DNA from: Aldehydirespirator sp965203635 | GTDB lineage: Bacteria; Actinomycetota; Acidimicrobiia; Acidimicrobiales; Aldehydirespiratoraceae | Length of the DNA stretch: 64,000 bases | NCBI GenBank assembly: GCA_965203635.1 | Contig: OZ241903.1 | Coordinates: 2,666,001-2,730,000 of the forward strand | Direction of reading: 5' to 3' | The notes under the pieces: generated by a model | Database searches by the model: none | What the model was told of the DNA's origin: nothing | The model's input: only the letters and a program-made list of their open reading frames with translations | In this document: piece after piece, positions 52,612-59,962 of the stretch | Numbering within the stretch: position 1 is the first letter of the stretch | Layout: the number at the start of each line of letters is the position of its first letter | Translations under genes and position numbers: made by a program

Positions 52612-53624
52612 GACAGCCTGTATATCCGGGTGGCGGTGCCCGAGAACAGATCCTCCTGCTCGGCGTGGCTGTAGCCGGCGGCCATGATCTGGAGCGCGTT
52701 CCACAGCACCGGGTAAGGCAGCGTCTGGCGGTCGACCGGGAAGTTGGACTCGAACATGCACCGCTCGGGGCCGAAGGAGTCGATGCAGAACCGCACGTCG
52801 TCGCCCCAGTGCGCGGCCACCTCCTCGGAGCCCGGCGGTGCGTCCCGTTTCGTCCAGCCCATTCCGTAGTACATGTCCATGCCGATGCCGCCCACCTTGA
52901 GCACCACGTTTCCGCAGCCCGCTACCAGCCGCACCGATGCCCTCCAGTCGGCCCGGACCCGGTCGCCGTCATGGCGGTAGGGGCCGATCCTGAGCGGTCC
53001 GCCCAGATGGTTGAGCACGATCGTCAACTCGGGCACGGCCTCGGCCAGCGCGACCAGTTCCGGAAGCTGGGGGTGGTACAGCCAGGCGTCGAAGCTGAAC
53101 CCCATCGCCGCCAGCCGCCGGGCCCCGGCCCGGAACTCCGATGCGCTCATCATGTGCTCGAAGGGGTTGCTGTGGCTGTTGTGGACGTCGTCGCTGGCGT
53201 CCCAGCCGGTGGCGTGGCGGATCCCCCGGAACCGGCCCCCACCGGCGGCGTCGTGGGCGGCCAGGACCTCCTCGACCGCGTCACCGAGCATTAGATCGGC
53301 GTGTCCGACGATCCCCGCGATGGTCGGACCGCCCGCGGCATCGAGCGCTTCGGCTTGGCCGGCCACGAACCTGGTCTCCCCCACCGGCTTCAGGTGCTCG
53401 GCGCAGCCGGTGTCGTAGTTCGACATGCAGTCGACGAACACCGTCTTGACGACGTTGTGGCTGCCGGTCAGATCCTCCAGCAGCTCGGCCGCCAGATAGG
53501 TGCCCAGACCTCCCCGCCATTGATGACCGTCCCACAGATGGTGGTGCGGATCGACGATCACCCGGCCCGGGTCGACAGCATCCTCATGCCGCAGCGCCAG
53601 CCACTCGGTGCGGTTCAGGTCCAT
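52608..53624 (-). CDS. amidohydrolase-2 family hydrolase (lactonase/decarboxylase-like)
   Basis: 338 residues. Metal ligands VDPHHHLWDG near residue 25, a later His in VLNHLGGP and the catalytic Asp region MFESNFPVDRQ. This pattern resembles TIM-barrel dicarboxylate lactonases such as LigI and PDC hydrolase and uncharacterised actinobacterial amidohydrolases. It is coupled to the acyl-CoA dehydrogenase gene and follows the GcvT-like gene by 29 bp, so the three form one operon. Confidence 0.88.
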   Translation of the reverse strand: MDLNRTEWLALRHEDAVDPGRVIVDPHHHLWDGHQWRGGLGTYLAAELLEDLTGSHNVVKTVFVDCMSNYDTGCAEHLKPVGETRFVAGQAEALDAAGGPTIAGIVGHADLMLGDAVEEVLAAHDAAGGGRFRGIRHATGWDASDDVHNSHSNPFEHMMSASEFRAGARRLAAMGFSFDAWLYHPQLPELVALAEAVPELTIVLNHLGGPLRIGPYRHDGDRVRADWRASVRLVAGCGNVVLKVGGIGMDMYYGMGWTKRDAPPGSEEVAAHWGDDVRFCIDSFGPERCMFESNFPVDRQTLPYPVLWNALQIMAAGYSHAEQEDLFSGTATRIYRLS

Positions 53625-53653
53625 CCAGCCCTCCTAGGGCGTGATCGGACGGG

Positions 53654-54847
53654 TCAGCTGCCCGAACCGCTCCAGGCGGCCCGGGGCAGTTGCTTCTCCT
53701 TGTCGACGAACGGGAGGGTGTCGACGGTGGATTCGTGGGGCTTTCCGTCGCGGTCGTGCAGCCAAACCGTCTTGCCGTTCCAGTCGTCGCCTGCCAGGGG
53801 CTGGTCGAAGCGCACGTAGCCGATCCCGGCGTCGAGCGTCGGCGACCACGACCCGGAGGTCATGTGGCCGACCGGGCCGTCATCGAAATGGACGCGCATG
53901 TCGGCCTCGGGCGTGGCGGTGGAGCACACCAGGCCGAACAGCAGCTGGCTGCGATCAGCGGTCTCCAACGCCGCCCGGCCGATGAAGTCGCCCTTGTCGA
54001 GCTTGACGAACTGCCCGAGGCCGGCCGCGTAGGGCGTCAACCCGGGCTCGATGTCGGTGCCGTTGTCGAGGATCCCCGACTCGATGCGCCGCAGACCCAT
54101 CGACGACGACGAGCTGAACTCCATCCCGAAGGGCTCCCCGCAGGCGAGCAGGCCGTCCCAGAGGGCGTCGTGGTCGGTGGGCTCCGGGCCGCTGTTGCAG
54201 TAGATCTCGATCCCCGCCTCCCCCGTCCACCCGGTGCGGGACACCCACAGCCGCTGCCCGCAGACGTCGAAGAAGCCGGCGTGGAAGTACTTGAAGTCCT
54301 CCGACAGCCCGCCGCCGATGGCCGCGTCGAGCACATGGAGCGACTTCGGTCCCTGGATCTGCAGCACCCGCGAATCCGGGTCCGAGACCCTGACGTCGCG
54401 ACCGATGGCGTTGGCCTCTAGCCAGCTCTGGAACTCGCCGTTGGCCTTGACGTACCAGAACCGGTCACCGGCCAGCCGCATCACCACCCCGTCCATCAGG
54501 ACGGTGCCGTCGGAATGGCAGGCCAGGCCGTAGCGGGCCCGCCCGACCGGGAGCGCCTCGATCCGGCAGGTGAGGACCTTCTCGAGCAGCCGGCTCGCAT
54601 CGGGGCCGACGATCTCCAGCGGCTTCTCCGGGACGTCGTACAGCATGACGCCGCGGCGCAGCTTCCAGTAGTTGGGGACGGGGTCCTCGTCGGCGGTCAT
54701 CTTCACCGCGTAGAGGCGGTCGCAGTACAGGCAGAAGATCGTCTCATCGGTCACGTAGCGGTGGGCGAACGGGGACTGCCCGATGCGGAACGCGCTCAGC
54801 TCGACCGTGCCGAACGACTCGATGTAGTAGTGCCTGTCAATGGTCAT
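53654..54847 (-). CDS. GcvT/DmdA-like tetrahydrofolate-dependent aminomethyl/methyl transferase
   Basis: 397 residues of the GcvT fold: VLQIQGPKSLHVL, VSRTGWTGEAGIEIYC, GLRRIESGILDNGTDIEP and GDFIGRAAL. It differs from GcvT (9029) in its N-terminus (RHYYIESFGTVEL) and in FCLYCDRL before the fold. Relatives demethylate dimethylsulfoniopropionate, dimethylglycine, sarcosine or other methylated compounds onto tetrahydrofolate. The ATG at 54847 is chosen; upstream codons overlap the promoter region shared with the divergent Rieske gene. Best guess: demethylation of a methylated amine or sulfonium compound; not proven. Confidence 0.85.
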   Translation of the reverse strand: MTIDRHYYIESFGTVELSAFRIGQSPFAHRYVTDETIFCLYCDRLYAVKMTADEDPVPNYWKLRRGVMLYDVPEKPLEIVGPDASRLLEKVLTCRIEALPVGRARYGLACHSDGTVLMDGVVMRLAGDRFWYVKANGEFQSWLEANAIGRDVRVSDPDSRVLQIQGPKSLHVLDAAIGGGLSEDFKYFHAGFFDVCGQRLWVSRTGWTGEAGIEIYCNSGPEPTDHDALWDGLLACGEPFGMEFSSSSSMGLRRIESGILDNGTDIEPGLTPYAAGLGQFVKLDKGDFIGRAALETADRSQLLFGLVCSTATPEADMRVHFDDGPVGHMTSGSWSPTLDAGIGYVRFDQPLAGDDWNGKTVWLHDRDGKPHESTVDTLPFVDKEKQLPRAAWSGSGS

Positions 54848-54914
54848 CGATACCTCAAGCGCTGGGCGGGCCGGCTCAGGGTAGCCACCCAACCCGTGTG
54901 CAACGATTGTGGGC

Positions 54915-56258
54915 ATGGTCGACACCGCGCCCCCGGACGAGGCCGAGATTCTCGGCACGGCGGTCACCGCCTCGGGCCTGGCTGCGGAGGCCCCGGTGCG
55001 GATCCCGGTGCAGCGCTACATCTCGGCCGGGTTCGCCGAGTTGGAGCATGAGCGGCTGTGGCCCAGGGTGTGGCATGTGGCCTGCACCGTCGACCACGTC
55101 GCCAGCCCTGGCGACTGGTTCGAGCACCGGCTGGGCCGGTACTCGGTGCTGCTGGTGCGGGGCGACGACGGTGTGCTGCGGGGCTTCCAGAACGTCTGCC
55201 GCCACCGGGGCAACACCATCTGCCAAGGATCCGGCCATGGTGCGACCGAGCTGCGCTGCCCGTATCACCGGTGGGCGTGGGATCTGGCCGGACGGCTGCG
55301 CGAGGTTCCGTCGCGGCGGGGCTTCGGGCCGCTGCGCAACGACGACCTCGGGCTGGTGCCGGTGCGGGTGGACACCTGGGCCCGTCTGGTGTTCGTGAAC
55401 CTGGACCTCGACGCCGAGCCGCTGGACGACTGGCTGGAGGGCGTCCCCGACGACATCGCCTGGGCCAACCTGGACGAGTTCCGGTGCGACTACTCGACCG
55501 TCACCCCGGTCAACAGCAACTGGAAGGTGGTCAACGACGGCTTCTCGGAGACCTACCACGTGCAGGGCCTGCACCGCGAGATGCTGGCCAGCATCGACGA
55601 TGTCAACGCTCCCCAGCAGATCTGGAACCGCCACAGCGCCTCATACCAGCGCTACGGCGTGCCCAGCCCCCGCCTGGGCCGCAACGTCGACGACCAGGCG
55701 GTTTGGGACTCTTTCGTCATCACCGAGGGCGGGCGGATGGGGCCGGCCTACCGCGAGCCCTGCGACGCCCCTGACGTCCGTGACGGCCGGACCCTCCAGG
55801 ACGTGATCGCCCAGAAGATCCGCGACCACCAGGCCACCCTCGGAGTGGACTTGTCGCCCTACGACACCCACCAGATCATGAGCCTCAGCCAGTACAACCT
55901 GTTCCCCAACGCCACCGTGCTGGTCAGCGCTGACCTGTTCACCGTGATGACCGCCCGACCCGGCCCCAGCCCCGACGAGGGCGAGCTGGCCGTCATCAAC
56001 CTGCGCCGGATGCCGTCGGCCGACGCTGCGGCCCCGCCGCCGGTGCATGTCACCGTGCCCATGGACCAGGCCGACTTCGGGTTCGTGCTCAATCAGGACC
56101 TGAGCGTGATCCGCACCATGCAGGCCGGCCTTCACCAGCCGGGCTGCACTCATGTGCTGCTGTCGGGCGAGGAGTGCCGCATCATCAACATGAACCGCCA
56201 CCTGGAGCTCTACCTGGGCCTGCAACCCGGCGGCTGGGAGCCCGTCCCGGCCGAGTGA
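54915..56258 (+). CDS. Rieske non-heme iron oxygenase, alpha subunit
   Basis: 447 residues. Rieske [2Fe-2S] ligands CRHRGNTICQ...CPYHRWAW near residues 95-118, with the catalytic iron site NDGFSETYHVQGLH (two His and Asp) near residue 213. Family members include ring-hydroxylating dioxygenases and N-demethylases such as glycine betaine and stachydrine demethylase. Divergent from the GcvT-like gene with 67 bp between starts, which suggests shared regulation. No ferredoxin or reductase gene is adjacent. The ATG at 54915 has a weak ribosome site; GTG at 54909 is the alternative. Confidence 0.9.
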   Translation: MVDTAPPDEAEILGTAVTASGLAAEAPVRIPVQRYISAGFAELEHERLWPRVWHVACTVDHVASPGDWFEHRLGRYSVLLVRGDDGVLRGFQNVCRHRGNTICQGSGHGATELRCPYHRWAWDLAGRLREVPSRRGFGPLRNDDLGLVPVRVDTWARLVFVNLDLDAEPLDDWLEGVPDDIAWANLDEFRCDYSTVTPVNSNWKVVNDGFSETYHVQGLHREMLASIDDVNAPQQIWNRHSASYQRYGVPSPRLGRNVDDQAVWDSFVITEGGRMGPAYREPCDAPDVRDGRTLQDVIAQKIRDHQATLGVDLSPYDTHQIMSLSQYNLFPNATVLVSADLFTVMTARPGPSPDEGELAVINLRRMPSADAAAPPPVHVTVPMDQADFGFVLNQDLSVIRTMQAGLHQPGCTHVLLSGEECRIINMNRHLELYLGLQPGGWEPVPAE

Positions 56259-56280
56259 GCCGTCCGGCACGGCCAGCTCG

Positions 56281-57447
56281 TCAGTACGGGATCAGCGCCA
56301 TCGGGAAGGTGTCGAGCAGTTCGGTGCCGTCGCTGGTCACGTAGACCTGGTTCTCGAGCTTCACGCCCTCGTGCCCGTCCGGCTCGCCCACGAATACCTC
56401 CAGGCACATGACCACGCCGTCCTCGATGACACCGTCGTAGCCGTAGGCGTCCCAGTCCTCGATGTCGTAGATCATCGGGTACTCGGTCGACAGGCCCAGG
56501 CCGTGGGCGATGTCCGCGTACCGGTTGGCCAGGTAGGGCTCAGGCAGCTGGTAGCTGCGCTGGGCGAACTCCCTGAACGTCAGGCCGGGTTGGAGGAGGG
56601 CGCGGTTGTGGGCGAGGACGTCGCGGGCGAGGCCGTGCAGTGAGCGCTGCTGCGCGGTCGGCTCGCGGCCCGGTGTGACCCAGGCGCGGGACATGTCGCA
56701 CGCGTAGCCGTAGGGGCCGATCAGGTCGGTGTCGAAGCTGACGAGATCGCCGGCCTCGATCATCCGGTGGGAGCACTCCGCGAACCACGGGTTGGTGCGG
56801 GGCCCGCTCGACAGCAGCCGGGTCTCGACCCACTCTCCGCCGCGGGCGATGTTGCCGGCCTGCAGGTACGCCCATAGCTGGGCCTCGGTGATCCCGGGCT
56901 CCAGCGCCCGCCACATCTCCTGCATGGCCTGCTGGGTGCTGTGGACGGCCCGGCGCATGGCCACGATCTCCTCGGGATGCTTGCGGTAGCGGGCCAGCTC
57001 GGCGAAGCGCATGGTCGCGATGGGCGTGAGGCCGCGGCGCTCCAGGGCGGCGAGCCCGAGCCCCTCGCACTTGTCGAGGGCAATGCGCCGGCTGCCTCCG
57101 CCGTGCAGCCGGACGAGGTCGGCGATCTCTGCGGCCCATCGGTCGGCTGCCTCTGCTTCTCGGGGGCCGTTCTCGAAGTAGAACCAGCCGGTCGCGGGCC
57201 TGACCTCGTCGATCAGCGGCAGGTGGTCGCTGAGGTGGTCGCAGCGGGCCAGGTCGAACAGGACTACGGGGCCGTCGGTGGCGACGAAGGCGTAGCGCAC
57301 CGGGTTGTGGGTGGTCCACACCTGCATGTTGGTGGCGTCGACGGCGTACCGGATGTTGAGCGGGTCGAACAGCACGATGCCGGCCACATCCTCGGCCTCG
57401 AGTTGCTTGCGGAGCTGCTGGAGCCGCCACGAGCGAACGGCGTCCAT
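56281..57447 (-). CDS. M24-family Xaa-Pro peptidase/creatinase-like protein
   Basis: 388 residues, pita-bread fold. Metal ligands: Asp in SFDTDLIG, Asp in ACDMSRAWV, His in ADIAHGLGL, Glu in MCLEVFVGEPD and Glu in VKLENQVYV, all present. Members are Xaa-Pro aminopeptidases/dipeptidases, creatinases or DMSP lyases (DddP). Convergent with the Rieske gene, 22 bp apart. With a Rieske demethylase and a GcvT-like methyl transferase near it, a role in methylated amine or DMSP metabolism is possible (inference). ATG at 57447 by homology. Confidence 0.88.
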   Translation of the reverse strand: MDAVRSWRLQQLRKQLEAEDVAGIVLFDPLNIRYAVDATNMQVWTTHNPVRYAFVATDGPVVLFDLARCDHLSDHLPLIDEVRPATGWFYFENGPREAEAADRWAAEIADLVRLHGGGSRRIALDKCEGLGLAALERRGLTPIATMRFAELARYRKHPEEIVAMRRAVHSTQQAMQEMWRALEPGITEAQLWAYLQAGNIARGGEWVETRLLSSGPRTNPWFAECSHRMIEAGDLVSFDTDLIGPYGYACDMSRAWVTPGREPTAQQRSLHGLARDVLAHNRALLQPGLTFREFAQRSYQLPEPYLANRYADIAHGLGLSTEYPMIYDIEDWDAYGYDGVIEDGVVMCLEVFVGEPDGHEGVKLENQVYVTSDGTELLDTFPMALIPY

Positions 57448-57535
57448 GTCGGGGCCCGCAGTCCCGCAGCCTCCCACTCAGCCACCGCGGGATTGGACTC
57501 AGCCCCGGGATCGATGTCGAGCACGGAACCGCCGG

Positions 57536-58339
57536 TCATCGGATGGCGAGGCGTAGCGTTAGTTCGTAGATGCCGTCGCCTAGCCACTTGCGGACGAACA
57601 GGGCCGGTCGGCCCAGCATCCCCTTGACATAGCGGCGGCGCGGCTTGCCGGTGGTCGCCGCCTCTACGAACACCTCGGCCTTGGTGCCGCGGTCCTTGAC
57701 ACGGCCGTCGTCCCTCATCTTGAGGAGCGGCGCTACCTGAGCCCGGTAGGCGCCGTCGCCGTACTTCCTCAGCTGCTCGGCGGCCACGTCGCCGAAGTCG
57801 GTCCTGATGAGGCCCGGCTGGACGAGGACGACCTGGATGTTGAACGGCGCGGCCTCGAGGCGCAGGCAGTCCGACCAGCCCTCCAGGGCGTGCTTGGTGG
57901 CGTGGTACCACGACCCGAAGGGCGAGAAGACCTTGCCCCCGACCGAGGAGATGTTCACGATGCGGCCCGAGCCCTGCGCCCTCATGTGGGGCATCACGAG
58001 CTGGGTGAGGTGGGCCACGCCGAACAGGTTCACCTCGAACTGGTACCTGGCGTCGTCGAGCGGGATCTCCTCGACCGGCCCGTACAGGCCGAAGCCCGCG
58101 TTGTTGATCAGCACGTCGATGCGTCCGGTGGCATCGACGATCTGGTTCACGACCCGCTCGTTGTCGTCGCTGTTGGTGACGTCCAGCTCGACCGGAGTGA
58201 CACCGTGGTCGGCCAGGTCCGCCATGCGGTCCATGCGGCGGGCGCCGGCGTAGACCCGGTGGCCGCCCCTGGCCAGCAGGATGGCGGCCTCGCGCCCCAT
58301 GCCCGCCGATGCTCCGGTGATCAGTACAACCTTGCTCAT
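57536..58339 (-). CDS. SDR-family oxidoreductase
   Basis: 267 residues. Cofactor motif TGASAGMG, NNAG, YHATKHALEGWSDCLRLE, with a C-terminal region TGKPRRRYVKGMLGRPALFVRKWLGDGIYE of the oxidoreductase/retinol-dehydrogenase-like SDR group. Function unknown. It is divergent from the alpha/beta hydrolase at 58392 with 52 bp between starts. Confidence 0.9.
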   Translation of the reverse strand: MSKVVLITGASAGMGREAAILLARGGHRVYAGARRMDRMADLADHGVTPVELDVTNSDDNERVVNQIVDATGRIDVLINNAGFGLYGPVEEIPLDDARYQFEVNLFGVAHLTQLVMPHMRAQGSGRIVNISSVGGKVFSPFGSWYHATKHALEGWSDCLRLEAAPFNIQVVLVQPGLIRTDFGDVAAEQLRKYGDGAYRAQVAPLLKMRDDGRVKDRGTKAEVFVEAATTGKPRRRYVKGMLGRPALFVRKWLGDGIYELTLRLAIR

Positions 58340-58391
58340 TGCTTCGCTCCTGATGAACGAGGCTCGCAGCCTCTACCCTGCCGGGCACTCT

Positions 58392-59363
58392 ATGGAGACC
58401 GATGACGCCGCCATCCACGACGACGGTTTCCGGCTGGCCAACGGCCTGGGCGGCGAGGCGCTGACGATCCCGTCGGCCAACCCCAGGAACTTCCATCAGG
58501 CCATCTCCGACACCGGCGCCATGCCGGGCCAGGACCTGCGGGCCAAGCTGTTCCTGCCCGAGGGACCGGGGCCGTTCCCGGTGGTGATCATCGCTCCGGG
58601 CAGTCTCGGGCTCCAGCATCACCACATGGCCATCGCGGCGGCCGTCACCGACGCCGCCATCGCGGCCTGCGCCATCGACCCGTTCAGCACCCGGCGGGTC
58701 GTCACCACCGTCCACAACCAGGTCCAGTTCTCGTTCGCGGCCAGCGCCTGGGACGTTCTCGCCGCGGCCGGGGTCCTCGCGGCCCGCCCCGACATCGACC
58801 CGGCCCGGATCGGCGCCCAGGGCCACAGCCGGGGCGGCTCGGCCGTGCTGAACGCGGCGTCGGTGCATTTGGCCGCGGCCGCCGGCGACCCCAAGCTGGT
58901 CGGGGTGTACGCCGCCTACCCCTGGTCGGGGCAGCAGTTCCTCGATCCCGACGTGGGTGCCACCCGGGTCCGGGCCATCATCGGCGACCGCGACGACTGG
59001 TGCCCGCCGGTGCAGGTCCAGGCCCACATCCAGGCCATACGGGCCTCCGGGGGCGACGCAACGGTGCGGATCGTGCCCGGCGCCAACCACAGCTTCGACC
59101 GCACAACCCCCCTGGAGCACATACCCGAGGCCTCAGTCACACCGGGGGCGCCAACCGTCTACATAGCCGACGACGGCGCCTTCATCCTCCCCACCTCCGA
59201 CGAGCCCGATCCCGATCTGGTCGACCGCGACGGCTTCCTCTACGCCATCGAGGCCGGTTTCGGGGTGCGCGGCGCCCACATCTCCGGCAACCCCGAACTC
59301 GTGCCGCTCTTCTACGAGGACATGATGGCGTTCTGGACCGATGTCATGTCACCGGCCCCGTGA
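58392..59363 (+). CDS. alpha/beta hydrolase, dienelactone-hydrolase-like
   Basis: 323 residues. Nucleophile Ser in GAQGHSRGGSAVL near residue 144, acid Asp in IIGDRDDWCPP and His in PGANHSFDR. Dienelactone hydrolases use Cys as nucleophile, so this Ser enzyme is more like acetyl-xylan esterase or poly-ester hydrolase type. No signal peptide seen. Substrate unknown. ATG at 58392; the frame is open earlier but reads the divergent SDR region. Confidence 0.85.
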   Translation: METDDAAIHDDGFRLANGLGGEALTIPSANPRNFHQAISDTGAMPGQDLRAKLFLPEGPGPFPVVIIAPGSLGLQHHHMAIAAAVTDAAIAACAIDPFSTRRVVTTVHNQVQFSFAASAWDVLAAAGVLAARPDIDPARIGAQGHSRGGSAVLNAASVHLAAAAGDPKLVGVYAAYPWSGQQFLDPDVGATRVRAIIGDRDDWCPPVQVQAHIQAIRASGGDATVRIVPGANHSFDRTTPLEHIPEASVTPGAPTVYIADDGAFILPTSDEPDPDLVDRDGFLYAIEAGFGVRGAHISGNPELVPLFYEDMMAFWTDVMSPAP

Positions 59364-59377
59364 GCCGTCGTCTCACG

Positions 59378-59425
59378 AAATTGATGACGGATCGGACCGT
59401 ATAGGTCCAATATCGCCATCAATTT
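59378..59425. repeat. palindromic repeat family C, copy 3
   Basis: A 48-bp palindrome with arms AAATTGATG and CATCAATTT and inner GGACC-GTATA-GGTCC. It lies between the hydrolase stop and the furA promoter. Confidence 0.85.
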
Positions 59426-59439
59426 GGAGTGGATCGATT

Positions 59440-59455
59440 CTAAGTTTGGACTTAG
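59440..59455. promoter_or_regulatory. palindromic operator overlapping the furA -35 box
   Basis: CTAAGT-TTGG-ACTTAG, a perfect inverted repeat, AT-rich against a GC-rich background. Its position over the furA promoter fits autoregulation by FurA as known from mycobacteria and streptomycetes. Confidence 0.65.
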
Positions 59456-59474
59456 TCTAGAATAGTGCTATAGT
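59446..59474 (+). promoter_or_regulatory. furA-katG promoter, probably giving a leaderless mRNA
   Basis: TTGGAC (59446-59451), a 17-bp spacer and TATAGT (59469-59474). The ATG of furA begins 7 bases after the -10, so transcription likely starts at or near the start codon; no Shine-Dalgarno is present. Confidence 0.65.
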
Positions 59475-59480
59475 GGCTCC

Positions 59481-59921
59481 ATGATCCAGGACGCCCGGCA
59501 GCTGTTGCGAGACAACCGGATTCAGGTGACCGCCCAGCGGTTGGCCGTGCTGACCGCAGTATCGGCCCGCCCCCACGCCACCGCCGACGACATAGTCGGC
59601 GACGTGCGGGACAGCATCGGGGCGGTGTCGCGCCAAGCGGTGTTCGACGCGCTGGGCGTGCTGTCCGAGAAGGGCCTGATCCGGCGGATCCAGCCGGCCC
59701 GGTCGCCGGCCCGCTACGAGGACCGGGTCGACGACAACCACCACCATCTGGTGTGCCGCGATTGCGGCCGCATGGTCGACGTCGACTGCGCGGCCGGCTA
59801 CCGCCCGTGCCTGGAGGTCGACGACGACTTCGGCTTCACCATCGACGAGGCCGAAGTCATCTACTGGGGCTACTGCCCCACCTGCCGGAAAGCGCCCGTG
59901 GCCGCCGGCCAGGAACCCTGA
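59481..59921 (+). CDS. furA: Fur-family transcriptional regulator (FurA/CatR-like)
   Basis: 146 residues. Winged HTH (VTAQRLAVLTAVSARPHATADDIV), the metal-binding DDNHHHLVCRDCG, and a second Cys pair in YWGYCPTC. FurA/CatR proteins repress the catalase-peroxidase gene and themselves with metal, and release DNA on peroxide. The gene immediately precedes katG, as in mycobacteria and streptomycetes; the palindrome over its promoter is the likely target. Confidence 0.92.
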   Translation: MIQDARQLLRDNRIQVTAQRLAVLTAVSARPHATADDIVGDVRDSIGAVSRQAVFDALGVLSEKGLIRRIQPARSPARYEDRVDDNHHHLVCRDCGRMVDVDCAAGYRPCLEVDDDFGFTIDEAEVIYWGYCPTCRKAPVAAGQEP

Positions 59922-59962
59922 GAGATCGACACCATCAACCCCCCAACAGCCAAGGAGCATCG

